64,000 nucleotides of DNA from Eubacterium sp. CAG:274. Lineage in GTDB: Bacteria; Bacillota; Clostridia; Lachnospirales; CAG-274. The translations under genes and the position numbers were made by a program. The stretch spans positions 87,562-151,561 of the forward strand of contig FR888502.1 of NCBI GenBank assembly GCA_000432155.1. Reading direction: 5' to 3'. Under the pieces are notes generated by a model. It searched no databases, was not told where the DNA came from, and saw only the letters and a program-made list of their open reading frames with translations. Numbering within the stretch: position 1 is the stretch's first letter; each line of letters begins with the position of its first letter. Shown in pieces: positions 37,513-44,875 of the stretch.

Positions 37513-37755
37513 TTATTCGTTGTAAATTGTTTTAGTGCTTACACCGTCAAGCTGTCCTAATTTGCCAGCTAAGGCACTTACGATGTCATTAGGAGCATCA
37601 ACAGCAACACTAATTATAGAAATATTTTTCTTGCGATAAGGTATACCCATTCTGCCAATAATATGTTCACTATAAGAGTGAAGAAGTTTGTTTATACTTT
37701 CAACAGAATCAGGGTTACTAACTATAATTCCAATCAATGCTACTCGTGTATCCAT
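37513..37755 (-). CDS. TM1266-family ACT-like regulator of iron-hydrogenase
   Basis: 80-residue ACT-fold protein (TRVALIGIIVSNPDSVESIN ... ISIISVAVDAPNDIVSALAGKLGQLDGVSTKTIY), the TM1266 or iron-only hydrogenase system regulator family usually encoded with hydEFG. Start ATG 37755 follows AGGAGGTG. First gene of the hyd operon, 51 bases before hydG. Confidence 0.85.
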   Translation of the reverse strand: MDTRVALIGIIVSNPDSVESINKLLHSYSEHIIGRMGIPYRKKNISIISVAVDAPNDIVSALAGKLGQLDGVSTKTIYNE

Positions 37756-37789
37756 AACAGCACCTCCTAAAAAATATTTGTTTATACCT

Positions 37790-37818
37790 ATTATAATATT
37801 AGTCAAAAAAATTGTAAA
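37790..37818 (-). promoter_or_regulatory. promoter of the hyd maturation operon
   Basis: On the minus strand TTTACA (37818-37813), 17-base spacer, TATAAT (37795-37790). Confidence 0.65.
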
Positions 37819-37889
37819 GAATAAAAATTATTATTTTTATAAAAAAAATCCAAACTTTTTAGCTTGGACTTTAGAAGTTTTATTAAGTT

Positions 37890-39026
37890 TTATTTTGTAT
37901 TTCCTATTGCTTTAAACACTATATCTTTTACTTGTGATGGTTGTATATTGCTTATATTTTCTATAGTTTTTAAATATCCCATAGCTTTTGAATTATTTCC
38001 CTCAACAAAAGATTCAAAAATATTTCTGATACTGTCTATATCGTCAATAGATAATTCTCCATCTTTTATTTTTTTAGAAATCATTTTTGCACCCTGTCCT
38101 ATAAAATATGTGTATAAACCGGCTACAATGGCATTTAAAACTACAGTAGCAGGAATAAAAGGTTTTAATAAGGATATGGAAGATTTAGCTAAAGAAGAAA
38201 CTCCTATTTCACTAGCTAAAATTTTAGCAACATCTTTAAGAGAACCATCTATTTTGTACATTTTTCCTATACCAACCATCATTGAAGTTTGTATTAAAAT
38301 AAGTACAGGTGTATCGGCAAAAGGAATAGGCACAGCACCAACTGTTACAGCACTTGCGACACACGCTGAGATATAAGCGTCTATCTGTCTGTTAAGTAAA
38401 ACATTTTTATAATTTGTTATAGCATCAGAAGTACCTTTTTCCAAGTCTGGTATCATTTCAGAAGTATTTTCTATTAAATCGACTATACCATCTGGCTCAA
38501 TGACTGTGTCTTCTCTTATTGTATAAGCCTCTGCGACAACGGGAATTATATCTTTTAAATTTATACTTTTTTCGTATTTAGATAATGCGTTGCTAATCAT
38601 TTCAATATTTTCTTTACGCTCAGGCTGAGAGTATGACTTAGTTATTACAATAATAACAGGAACAGATTTAAAAAATTTAGTTATAGAATTAAGAATTTTT
38701 AAATTCTCTTTCATAAGGCGTTTAGATGTACCATCTACACAATACCAAATCATACTAATACATTTTTCGTAATCTTCGTTGCCTAAAGAAGTTTTAGTCC
38801 ATTTTTTTAATTCACTTTTTAATTTGAAATTTTCAAAAAATGAATATTCCATACCCTTAGAGTCAATAAGTCTGAAAGGAACGCTGTCAGATTCGTATAC
38901 ATCCATTTTGACAGTACCACGCTCGCCGATGCTGGTTTTAGCCACTTTATTCTCAAGTACAGCATTGATTAATGTACTTTTACCTACACCAGAATTACCA
39001 ATTAATAATACATTAACTTTATCCAT
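37890..39026 (-). CDS. GTPase with C-terminal DUF697-like membrane-associated domain
   Basis: 378 residues. N-terminal TrmE/Era-type G domain: P-loop LIGNSGVGKSTLINAVL, DSKGMEYS in place of DxxG, and VITKS in place of NKxD. The C-terminal part (about 210-350) has amphipathic and hydrophobic helices (AVTVGAVPIPFADTPVLILIQTSMMVGIGKMY; AGLYTYFIGQGAKMI) typical of DUF697. Such proteins are of unknown function. It has its own ribosome binding site (AGGGGTT) and probably its own promoter. Confidence 0.75.
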   Translation of the reverse strand: MDKVNVLLIGNSGVGKSTLINAVLENKVAKTSIGERGTVKMDVYESDSVPFRLIDSKGMEYSFFENFKLKSELKKWTKTSLGNEDYEKCISMIWYCVDGTSKRLMKENLKILNSITKFFKSVPVIIVITKSYSQPERKENIEMISNALSKYEKSINLKDIIPVVAEAYTIREDTVIEPDGIVDLIENTSEMIPDLEKGTSDAITNYKNVLLNRQIDAYISACVASAVTVGAVPIPFADTPVLILIQTSMMVGIGKMYKIDGSLKDVAKILASEIGVSSLAKSSISLLKPFIPATVVLNAIVAGLYTYFIGQGAKMISKKIKDGELSIDDIDSIRNIFESFVEGNNSKAMGYLKTIENISNIQPSQVKDIVFKAIGNTK

Positions 39027-39356
39027 AATAGCCTAACCCCTTTTTATTTTTAGTATATCATTTTTTTGCAAAAAAATCAATATTAGTGTACATAAATAGT
39101 GAAATTTGATTATTAAATTTTTAAAGATTATTTTTGATATGCAAGAAGATGTCAAATAAATTATGTTTTTATTAAAAAGTCCAAATTATGGTATAATTAT
39201 ACATAAATATATATGAATATTTGTACAAAATGTCTAAAAGAGTACACAGTAGTAAAAACGACTTGTAAAAAATACATAATTATGGTATTATTGAGGCTAA
39301 AGTGAGAGCTTTATAAACAAAAAAACAATGTGTTTATTAATTTAGGAGGAAAATTT
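39027..39356. other. 330-bp promoter spacer upstream of the pectate lyase
   Basis: AT-rich. TTGTAA (39263-39268), 17-base spacer, TATTAT (39286-39291) is the likely pectate lyase promoter, leaving a roughly 60-base leader. An isolated TATAAT at 39192 sits in the same local context (AATTATGGTAT) as the functional -10, hinting at a second promoter without a clear -35. The segment 39104-39119 is an imperfect FabT-like palindrome that I do not consider convincing. Confidence 0.45.
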
Positions 39357-42300
39357 ATGAAGAAACAAGTAAAGAAATTCATAAGTGCCGTCCTTGCCTC
39401 TACAATGGCTGTAACAGGCGTTGCTGTAACAAATTTTGCAGTTACTCCAGTTTCAGTTTTAGCAGCAAGTAATATTGCTGTATATGAAAGTAGTGGCTGG
39501 ATGGAAAGTTGTTATGTAGAATGGATTGGGGGAGATTCAAGCTACACAGGTTACAATGTTTATGTAAAGAACACAAGTGACTCTGACTGGACAAGACTTG
39601 ATGACCAGCTTATTAGAAAGTATCCAGACTGTTGGAGAGCTGATGCAGTAGGTCTTGCAGCAGGTACATATAATATGAAGGTTGTTCCAGTTTCTGCTGG
39701 TACAGAAGTAACAGCTGATGCTATTACTACTTCAGATTTAACAGTAACTAACTATGACCGTTCAGGTGCAGCATTCTCAACTAAGTCTACTTATAAGGGT
39801 GCTGGTGCTTACAACGCAGACGGTACATTAAAGGCTGGTGCTAAGGTTATTTATGTTACACCAGAAAACGCAAAAACTGTAAAAGCAAGCATTATGCAGG
39901 ATAAGGCTGAACAGGAATTTACAGGTCTTCAGGCTATCGTAAATGCTTTACAGAAGGGTAAGGAAACAGCTCCTGTAGATATTCGTATCATTGGTATGAT
40001 TAATGCTGATGATATGGATAGTTTTGCAAGTAAGGCAGAAGGTTTACAGATTAAAGGTAAGAATGCTTATTCAAATCTTAATCTTACAATAGAAGGTATT
40101 GGCGAAGATGCTGGTATCCATGGTTTCGGTATGCTTATTAGAAATGCCGGTAATGTAGAATTAAGAAACTTTGCAGTTATGGCTTGTCTTGATGACTCTG
40201 TATCTCTTGATACTTCTAACTGTAATGTATGGGTTCATAATATGGACTTATTCTATGGCAAGACTGGTGGCGATGCTGACCAGGCAAAGGGTGACGGTAC
40301 TGTAGATGTTAAGGGTAAGTCAACTTTTGTTACAGTTTCTTACAACCACTTCTTTGATAGTGGTAAGTCTTCTCTTTGTGGTATGAAGGGCGAAACAACT
40401 GATTGCCAGATTACATATCATCACAACTGGTTCGACCACTCTGATTCAAGACATCCAAGAATTAGAACAATGTCTGTACATATTTACAACAACTACTTTG
40501 ATGGTAATGCAAAGTATGGTGTAGGTACAACAATGGGTTCTTCAGCATTCGTTGAAGCAAACTACTTCAGAAATTGTAAATATCCAATGTTAAGCTCTAA
40601 GCAGGGTACTGATGCAACAGGCGATGGTACATTCTCAGGCGAAACTGGTGGTATGATTAAGGCATACAACAACCACATTGAAGGTGCTAAGGCTTATTTA
40701 ACTCAGAATAATCCTAACGCAACAACTGGTTATGATGCTTACGAAGTAACTGAAAGAAGTGCACAGGTTCCTTCTTCAGAAGTTACTAAGGCTGGTGGCA
40801 CAAGCTACAACAACTTTGATACTGATACTTCTAAGTTTGATTTAGGTGTAGACACAGCAAACATTGATGCTCCAGAAGATGTTCCAGCTAAGGTTATGGC
40901 TCAGGCTGGTCGTGTAAATGGTGGCGACTTCAAGTGGACATTTAACAATGCTACAGAAGATACAAACTATGCTGTAATTAGCGAACTCAAGTCAGCAGTT
41001 GTAAATTACAAGTCTTCAATCGTTTCATTTGGTGGTAATTCAGACGGTACTGTTGTTACAACTGGTGCAACAACTACTACTGAAGCAACAACAGAAACTA
41101 CAACTTCTAGTGTAAATCCTACAGAAACTACTACAGAAGCTCAGATTGAAATTTCTACAGTTGATTTAACTGCAAAAGACGGTTTCTCTCCAAGTACAGC
41201 TACTCCAGCTGCTGGTTCAATTAGTGTTGAATATCAGTCAGCTACAGATGACTACTTATTAAAGGATACTTCTGATGTAGCAGCTGCTACATGGACTAAC
41301 TCTTTTGAACCAATTACTTCTGGTAAGGTTATCGTAAAGGGTTATGCAACTCCTGTAATTGCAAAGGCTGCTGGTAAGTGGGCATTTGTTCAGGTTAAGG
41401 GTACAAACAAGGCTGGCGATTCAGCTGATATTGCTGACTTAGCATCTGATGCAAGCAAGAATATTGCACTTCGTACAGGTTCTTCAGCATATACTTCAAC
41501 AAGCGACACTATTGCATCAACAAAGTACAACTATGAATTTGTATTTGACCTTGATGCACAGACAGTAACTCTTACAGTAAACGGTAAGACTTTAACTCAT
41601 AGCATTGATGCACAGTCTATTAGCTCTGTAGTTGGTATTACAGCTAATAGTGCAGTAAATAGAAACCTTATTATGTCTAAGCCTACAGTAGGTGTTCCAA
41701 CTGGTGGTACAACTCCAACAGAAACAACTACAGCTAAGACAACAGATGCAACAACAGAAACTACAACAGCAGTTGTAACAGAAGCAACAACTAAGGTAAC
41801 AGATGCAACAACAGAAACAACTACAGCTAAGGTAACAGACGCAACAACAGAAACAACTACAAATGCAGATGTACCATCAGAACCTCACAAGGGTGGTGGC
41901 GATATTAACGAACATCAGCTTCCAGCTATCGTTGATGGTACTGATACTTCAAATACAAGAGTAATATTTGACAATGCTATTTCAGGTAAGGTAACAGTAA
42001 CAGTAAACTTTGATGCTTCTACAACAGAAGGTACTGGTGCTTTATTTAACCTTGTTCGTAAAGATGAATCAACAGGCACAGTTGCATATAAGGACACAGG
42101 TATTGGTCTTAGAGTAACTGCAAAGGACGGTTCAGTAATCTTTGATTTTGGTGATTCAACTGGTGCTAGTGCAGGTAAGTTCGTTGCAGGTAGCAACACA
42201 GTAGTATTTACTGTAGATACAGCAACAGGCGAAGCTACTTGTACTCTTAACGGTGGTACAACAGTTACTAAGACTGTAACAGGTGTTGATAATATTGCTG

Positions 42301-42725
42301 GTATTAAGGTTAATAAGAAGAAGGGTAGAACTCTTACAGTAAATAGTATTCCATATTCAGTTGAAGGTGGAGAAACAACTACAGAAACAACAACTGAAAC
42401 AACTACTGTTACTACAACAGAAACAACAACTGAAACTACTACTGTAACAGAAACAAGTTCAGAAACTACTACAGAAGCTCCTGCTCCAGAACCAAGCAAA
42501 AATGTTAAGGGCGATGCTGATGGTAATGGTAAGGTAGAAGCTAATGATGCAGCTTTAGTATTACAGAAGGTTCTTACTGGTGCAAAGGTTGCTCTTGAAG
42601 ATGTAGCTACAAATGCTTTTGAATTACTTGATTCAGATAAAGACGGTCAGTTAACAGCAAAAGATGCAGCTTATATTTTACAGAAGGCATTAGATTCAAC
42701 ATTCACAATGCCAAATGAAAAATAA
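39357..42725 (+). CDS. secreted pectate lyase (PL1-type) with dockerin
   Basis: 1122 residues. Signal peptide cleaved after PVSVLA (about residue 36), a beta-sandwich module (about 38-130), PL1 parallel beta-helix (about 150-555) with Ca-site Asp in GDADQAKGDGTVDVKG and catalytic Arg block DSRHPRIRTMSVHIYNN, a Thr/Glu linker (about 564-598), an uncharacterised binding-like module (600-780), a second linker (784-838), a related module (850-1000), a third linker (1004-1044), and a C-terminal type I dockerin with two Ca loops (GDADGNGKVEANDAALVLQ, LDSDKDGQLTAKDAAYILQ). It cuts polygalacturonate by beta-elimination; the dockerin implies attachment to a cohesin scaffold. Start ATG 39357 follows TAGGAGG. 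Confidence 0.93.
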   Translation: MKKQVKKFISAVLASTMAVTGVAVTNFAVTPVSVLAASNIAVYESSGWMESCYVEWIGGDSSYTGYNVYVKNTSDSDWTRLDDQLIRKYPDCWRADAVGLAAGTYNMKVVPVSAGTEVTADAITTSDLTVTNYDRSGAAFSTKSTYKGAGAYNADGTLKAGAKVIYVTPENAKTVKASIMQDKAEQEFTGLQAIVNALQKGKETAPVDIRIIGMINADDMDSFASKAEGLQIKGKNAYSNLNLTIEGIGEDAGIHGFGMLIRNAGNVELRNFAVMACLDDSVSLDTSNCNVWVHNMDLFYGKTGGDADQAKGDGTVDVKGKSTFVTVSYNHFFDSGKSSLCGMKGETTDCQITYHHNWFDHSDSRHPRIRTMSVHIYNNYFDGNAKYGVGTTMGSSAFVEANYFRNCKYPMLSSKQGTDATGDGTFSGETGGMIKAYNNHIEGAKAYLTQNNPNATTGYDAYEVTERSAQVPSSEVTKAGGTSYNNFDTDTSKFDLGVDTANIDAPEDVPAKVMAQAGRVNGGDFKWTFNNATEDTNYAVISELKSAVVNYKSSIVSFGGNSDGTVVTTGATTTTEATTETTTSSVNPTETTTEAQIEISTVDLTAKDGFSPSTATPAAGSISVEYQSATDDYLLKDTSDVAAATWTNSFEPITSGKVIVKGYATPVIAKAAGKWAFVQVKGTNKAGDSADIADLASDASKNIALRTGSSAYTSTSDTIASTKYNYEFVFDLDAQTVTLTVNGKTLTHSIDAQSISSVVGITANSAVNRNLIMSKPTVGVPTGGTTPTETTTAKTTDATTETTTAVVTEATTKVTDATTETTTAKVTDATTETTTNADVPSEPHKGGGDINEHQLPAIVDGTDTSNTRVIFDNAISGKVTVTVNFDASTTEGTGALFNLVRKDESTGTVAYKDTGIGLRVTAKDGSVIFDFGDSTGASAGKFVAGSNTVVFTVDTATGEATCTLNGGTTVTKTVTGVDNIAGIKVNKKKGRTLTVNSIPYSVEGGETTTETTTETTTVTTTETTTETTTVTETSSETTTEAPAPEPSKNVKGDADGNGKVEANDAALVLQKVLTGAKVALEDVATNAFELLDSDKDGQLTAKDAAYILQKALDSTFTMPNEK
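41048..41150 (+). repeat. Thr/Glu linker repeat 1 in the pectate lyase
   Basis: Degenerate ACA/GAA/ACT codon repeats encoding TTTTEATTETTT-like sequence. Confidence 0.8.
41710..41870 (+). repeat. Thr/Glu linker repeat 2 in the pectate lyase
   Basis: Near-identical tandem units of about 45 bases (GTAACAGATGCAACAACAGA-type), encoding ATTETTTAKVTD repeats; recombination-prone. Confidence 0.8.
42370..42490 (+). repeat. Thr/Glu linker repeat 3 in the pectate lyase
   Basis: Tandem ACAGAAACAACTACA-type units encoding TTETTTETTTVTTTE. Confidence 0.8.
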
Positions 42726-42742
42726 TATAAATTGATTATTTT

Positions 42743-42772
42743 ACAGACCTCAAATTAATTTTTGGGGTCTGT
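42743..42772 (+). terminator. terminator after the pectate lyase
   Basis: Stem ACAGACC with GGTCTGT plus inner CAAA/TTTG pairing, then seven T. Confidence 0.8.
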
Positions 42773-42790
42773 TTTTTTATGAATTTTTAG

Positions 42791-42822
42791 TAATGAATCG
42801 GAAAGAAATCCGATGGCTTGAC
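42791..42822 (+). repeat. dispersed inverted repeat, copy 4
   Basis: ATCGGAAAGAAATCCGAT core (loop two bases shorter than in the other copies), followed by GGCTTG, 19 bases after the pectate lyase terminator, in transcription orientation. Confidence 0.75.
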
Positions 42823-42904
42823 CTATAAATTCCTTGTAAATGAGAAAATCCTATTAATATACTATGAAAAGTGTATTGTTGATTATCTTTCTCAAAAATA
42901 GTAA

Positions 42905-42933
42905 TTGACAAAGGGTAAATGCTATGTTATTAT
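42905..42933 (+). promoter_or_regulatory. promoter of the DUF2325 gene group
   Basis: TTGACA (42905-42910), 17-base spacer, TATTAT (42928-42933). Confidence 0.75.
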
Positions 42934-42940
42934 AAACACA

Positions 42941-43024
42941 AGTTAGCAAAAGCTAACTATATTTTTAAAGTATATGTTAGCGTAAGCTAACTTTTAATTG
43001 ACATATGGATTAGCCGAGACTAAC
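42941..43024 (+). promoter_or_regulatory. three TTAG/CTAA palindromes, candidate metalloregulator operators
   Basis: AGTTAGCAAAAGCTAACT (42941-42958, at the predicted transcription start), GTTAGCGTAAGCTAAC (42976-42991) and the weaker ATTAGCCGAGACTAAC (43009-43024), centred about 34 bp apart. The TTAG...CTAA arms resemble DtxR/IdeR-type iron boxes. The gene group behind them (DUF2325, DUF3793, flavodoxin) is often found near ferrous iron transport genes. Confidence 0.6.
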
Positions 43025-43040
43025 TCAAGGAGGTATTTTA

Positions 43041-43325
43041 ATGAGTGTAGTTATAGTAGGCGGAAACGACAAGATGATTCGCCAATACGAAGATTTATGT
43101 AAAAATTATAAATGCAAGGCAAAGGTATTTACTCAGCCTAGCAGTAATTTAAGAGAAAAAATAGGTAGACCAGATTTAATGATTTTATTTACAAACACAG
43201 TATGTCACAAAATGATTGTGACAGCAACTCAGACTGCTGGTAAAAATAATATTGAAATTGCTCGTTCACATAGCTCTAGTGCAACAGCATTAAAGAAGAT
43301 TTTAAGCCAGTACTGTGGTTGCTAA
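43041..43325 (+). CDS. DUF2325-family protein
   Basis: 94 residues: SVVIVGGNDKMIRQYEDLCKNY, then a Rossmann-like half with DLMILFTNTVCHKMIVTATQTA, and a C-terminal SQYCGC. Matches DUF2325, a short family of unknown role in anaerobes; the cysteines could bind a metal or cluster. Start ATG after AAGGAGG. First gene behind the palindromic operators. Confidence 0.75.
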   Translation: MSVVIVGGNDKMIRQYEDLCKNYKCKAKVFTQPSSNLREKIGRPDLMILFTNTVCHKMIVTATQTAGKNNIEIARSHSSSATALKKILSQYCGC

Positions 43326-43494
43326 TTGATTTACTAAATACATAGAATACAGCGAAAAAAATACATTGTTTTTTACCTTCATTCTATCATACAAATAAAC
43401 ATCAAATATGATTGCTGTATAAAATAGCGAAAATTATCTAAAATAAAATTTGTGTTTAGTAAAGAGTGTAATTTACAGAAAGGAGATTTAATAT

Positions 43495-44040
43495 ATGCAG
43501 GAAGCTTTAATACATTTTGCTGCACCTACCCTTGGAGGAATTAAAAGTGGAAATATTTTTACTTTTAAAGGCAATAATATAGATGAGCAAATAGAGGAAA
43601 ACAATAAAATGTTTAACCCTATGGGTGTTTATATTGAATCTCTTGCCTGTAATTCAAATGGGGCATTAATATATGTGTATAGACCTAAATTTCTTGAAAG
43701 GGATTTTTCCGACGGCAGAGTTGCCGAATTTATGAGTCAATATGGTTACAATACAGAGGATAGTAAAAAGGCTGTTGAAAGATTAAAAGAGAGAATAAGA
43801 CAGTTAGAGGATTTTCCTCATGAAATAGGTTTATTCCTTAGTTATCCTATTGAGGATGTATTGGGATTTATTGAAAATCGTGGTAAAAATTATATTTTAA
43901 ACGGGTATTGGAAAGTTTATGGAAATGAAGAAGAGGCTAGAAAGAGTTTCTTTAAATACAGAAAATGTACAGATGTTTATCATAAACTTTTTATGGGAGG
44001 AACACCCATTGAAAAGCTCGTCAGAGCAGCAGCTTATTAA
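43495..44040 (+). CDS. DUF3793-family protein
   Basis: 181 residues, matching the DUF3793 family by HFAAPTLGGIKSGNIFTF at the N-terminus, the central FPHEIGLFLSYPIEDVLGFIENRG and the YWKVYGNEEEARKSFFKYRKC block. Members are usually next to flavodoxin and iron-uptake genes and have no assigned reaction. AAGGAGA precedes the ATG. The 169-bp gap from the previous gene holds no clear terminator, so co-transcription is possible. Confidence 0.75.
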   Translation: MQEALIHFAAPTLGGIKSGNIFTFKGNNIDEQIEENNKMFNPMGVYIESLACNSNGALIYVYRPKFLERDFSDGRVAEFMSQYGYNTEDSKKAVERLKERIRQLEDFPHEIGLFLSYPIEDVLGFIENRGKNYILNGYWKVYGNEEEARKSFFKYRKCTDVYHKLFMGGTPIEKLVRAAAY

Positions 44041-44070
44041 TAAGGTTGTTTTAATTTAAGGAGGACAATT

Positions 44071-44484
44071 ATGAAAGTAGCAATTATTTACGCATCAACA
44101 ACAGGTAACACACAGGCAATGGCAGAAGCTATTGCAGCAGGAGCACAGGCTAAGGGTGCAGAAGTTGTAGTTAGTGAGGCAGACAGCTTTGATACAGCTA
44201 CATTAGGCGACTATGATAGTATCGCATTTGGCTCTCCAGCTATGGGTGCTGAAGAATTAGAAGACTCTGTTGAAAGCCTTTTCTCATCTATTGAAGGTGA
44301 CCTTAGTGGCAAGACAGTTTCCCTCTTTGGTTCATACGACTGGGGTGACGGTCAGTGGATGAGAGATTGGGAACAGAGAGCTGTTGATGCAGGTGCTAGT
44401 GTTAAGCAGACTTTAATTTGCCAGAATACACCAGAAGATGAACAGCTTGAAGAGTGCAAGGCTTTTGGTGAAAAGCTCGTTTAA
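44071..44484 (+). CDS. flavodoxin
   Basis: 137-residue FMN electron carrier: phosphate loop YASTTGNTQAMAEA, 60s-loop GSPAMGAEELED, and 90s-loop FGSYDWGDGQWM. Flavodoxins replace ferredoxin when iron is scarce; in anaerobes they can also reduce radical SAM enzymes such as the PFL activase encoded downstream. Thirty bases after the DUF3793 gene, with its own AGGAGG. Confidence 0.92.
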   Translation: MKVAIIYASTTGNTQAMAEAIAAGAQAKGAEVVVSEADSFDTATLGDYDSIAFGSPAMGAEELEDSVESLFSSIEGDLSGKTVSLFGSYDWGDGQWMRDWEQRAVDAGASVKQTLICQNTPEDEQLEECKAFGEKLV

Positions 44485-44512
44485 TTAATGAAAAATATAT
44501 AGTACAAACATA

Positions 44513-44542
44513 TGCATTCGAATCAATGAAGGTTCGGGTGCA
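44513..44542 (+). other. hairpin after flavodoxin
   Basis: 12-bp stem with G-T wobbles (TGCATTCGAATC against its partner) but no T run; weak terminator at best. Confidence 0.35.
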
Positions 44543-44661
44543 TTTGTGCTGTATTATAAATTTTATCAACATAAGAAAATTAATTTTTTTAGAAAAAACA
44601 AGCTAATATATGGTGGTTTTTGTAGCCTTACTTTATTTTTTTAATTTTTCTTGTTAAAATA

Positions 44662-44690
44662 TTGACGAAATAATGGATATATGATATATT
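44662..44690 (+). promoter_or_regulatory. upstream promoter P1 of the PFL operon
   Basis: TTGACG (44662-44667), 17-base spacer, TATATT (44685-44690). Confidence 0.65.
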
Positions 44691-44702
44691 ATCATTGTAA
44701 TT

Positions 44703-44718
44703 AATAATAATTATTATT
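44703..44718. promoter_or_regulatory. palindromic candidate operator of P1
   Basis: AATAATAATTATTATT, identical to the rbr site at 16098-16113, lying about 7-22 bases after the predicted P1 start, the same geometry as in rbr. Confidence 0.6.
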
Positions 44719-44785
44719 TACAAAAGGGTATAAATTTTTACAAAGTTTCTAATAATAATTCCAAAAAGTTTATATATTTACATTA

Positions 44786-44814
44786 TTGACTGACTGGAAT
44801 TGAGAAAGTATAAT
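44786..44814 (+). promoter_or_regulatory. downstream promoter P2 of the PFL operon
   Basis: TTGACT (44786-44791), 17-base spacer, TATAAT (44809-44814), close to consensus. Two small hairpins, TAGCC/GGCTA and CCACA/TGTGG, follow in the roughly 55-base leader. Confidence 0.75.
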
Positions 44815-44875
44815 GTATCTAGTAGCCAGGGGAGGCTAACCACACAATATGTGGCAATTTTATTTAGGAGGAAAT

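Noticed and set aside
39104..39119. FabT-like palindrome (TTTGATTATTAAA) upstream of the pectate lyase
   Set aside because: One arm is broken and it is about 150 bp from the promoter; background AT-rich sequence explains it.
41915..42499. 194-codon reading frame on the minus strand opposite the pectate lyase
   Set aside because: It is the antisense of the Thr/Glu repeats (Val/Ser-rich), has no ribosome binding site and lies wholly inside a well-supported gene.
44513..44542. Possible tRNA fragment because of a TTCGAATC-like string
   Set aside because: No acceptor stem, anticodon arm or CCA context; it folds only as a simple hairpin.
44849..44875. Longer start for the PFL core at ATG 44849
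   Set aside because: GGAGG is 13 bases before it, and the AGGAGG at 44866-44871 fits only ATG 44876 or 44879; the extra residues are not PFL-like.
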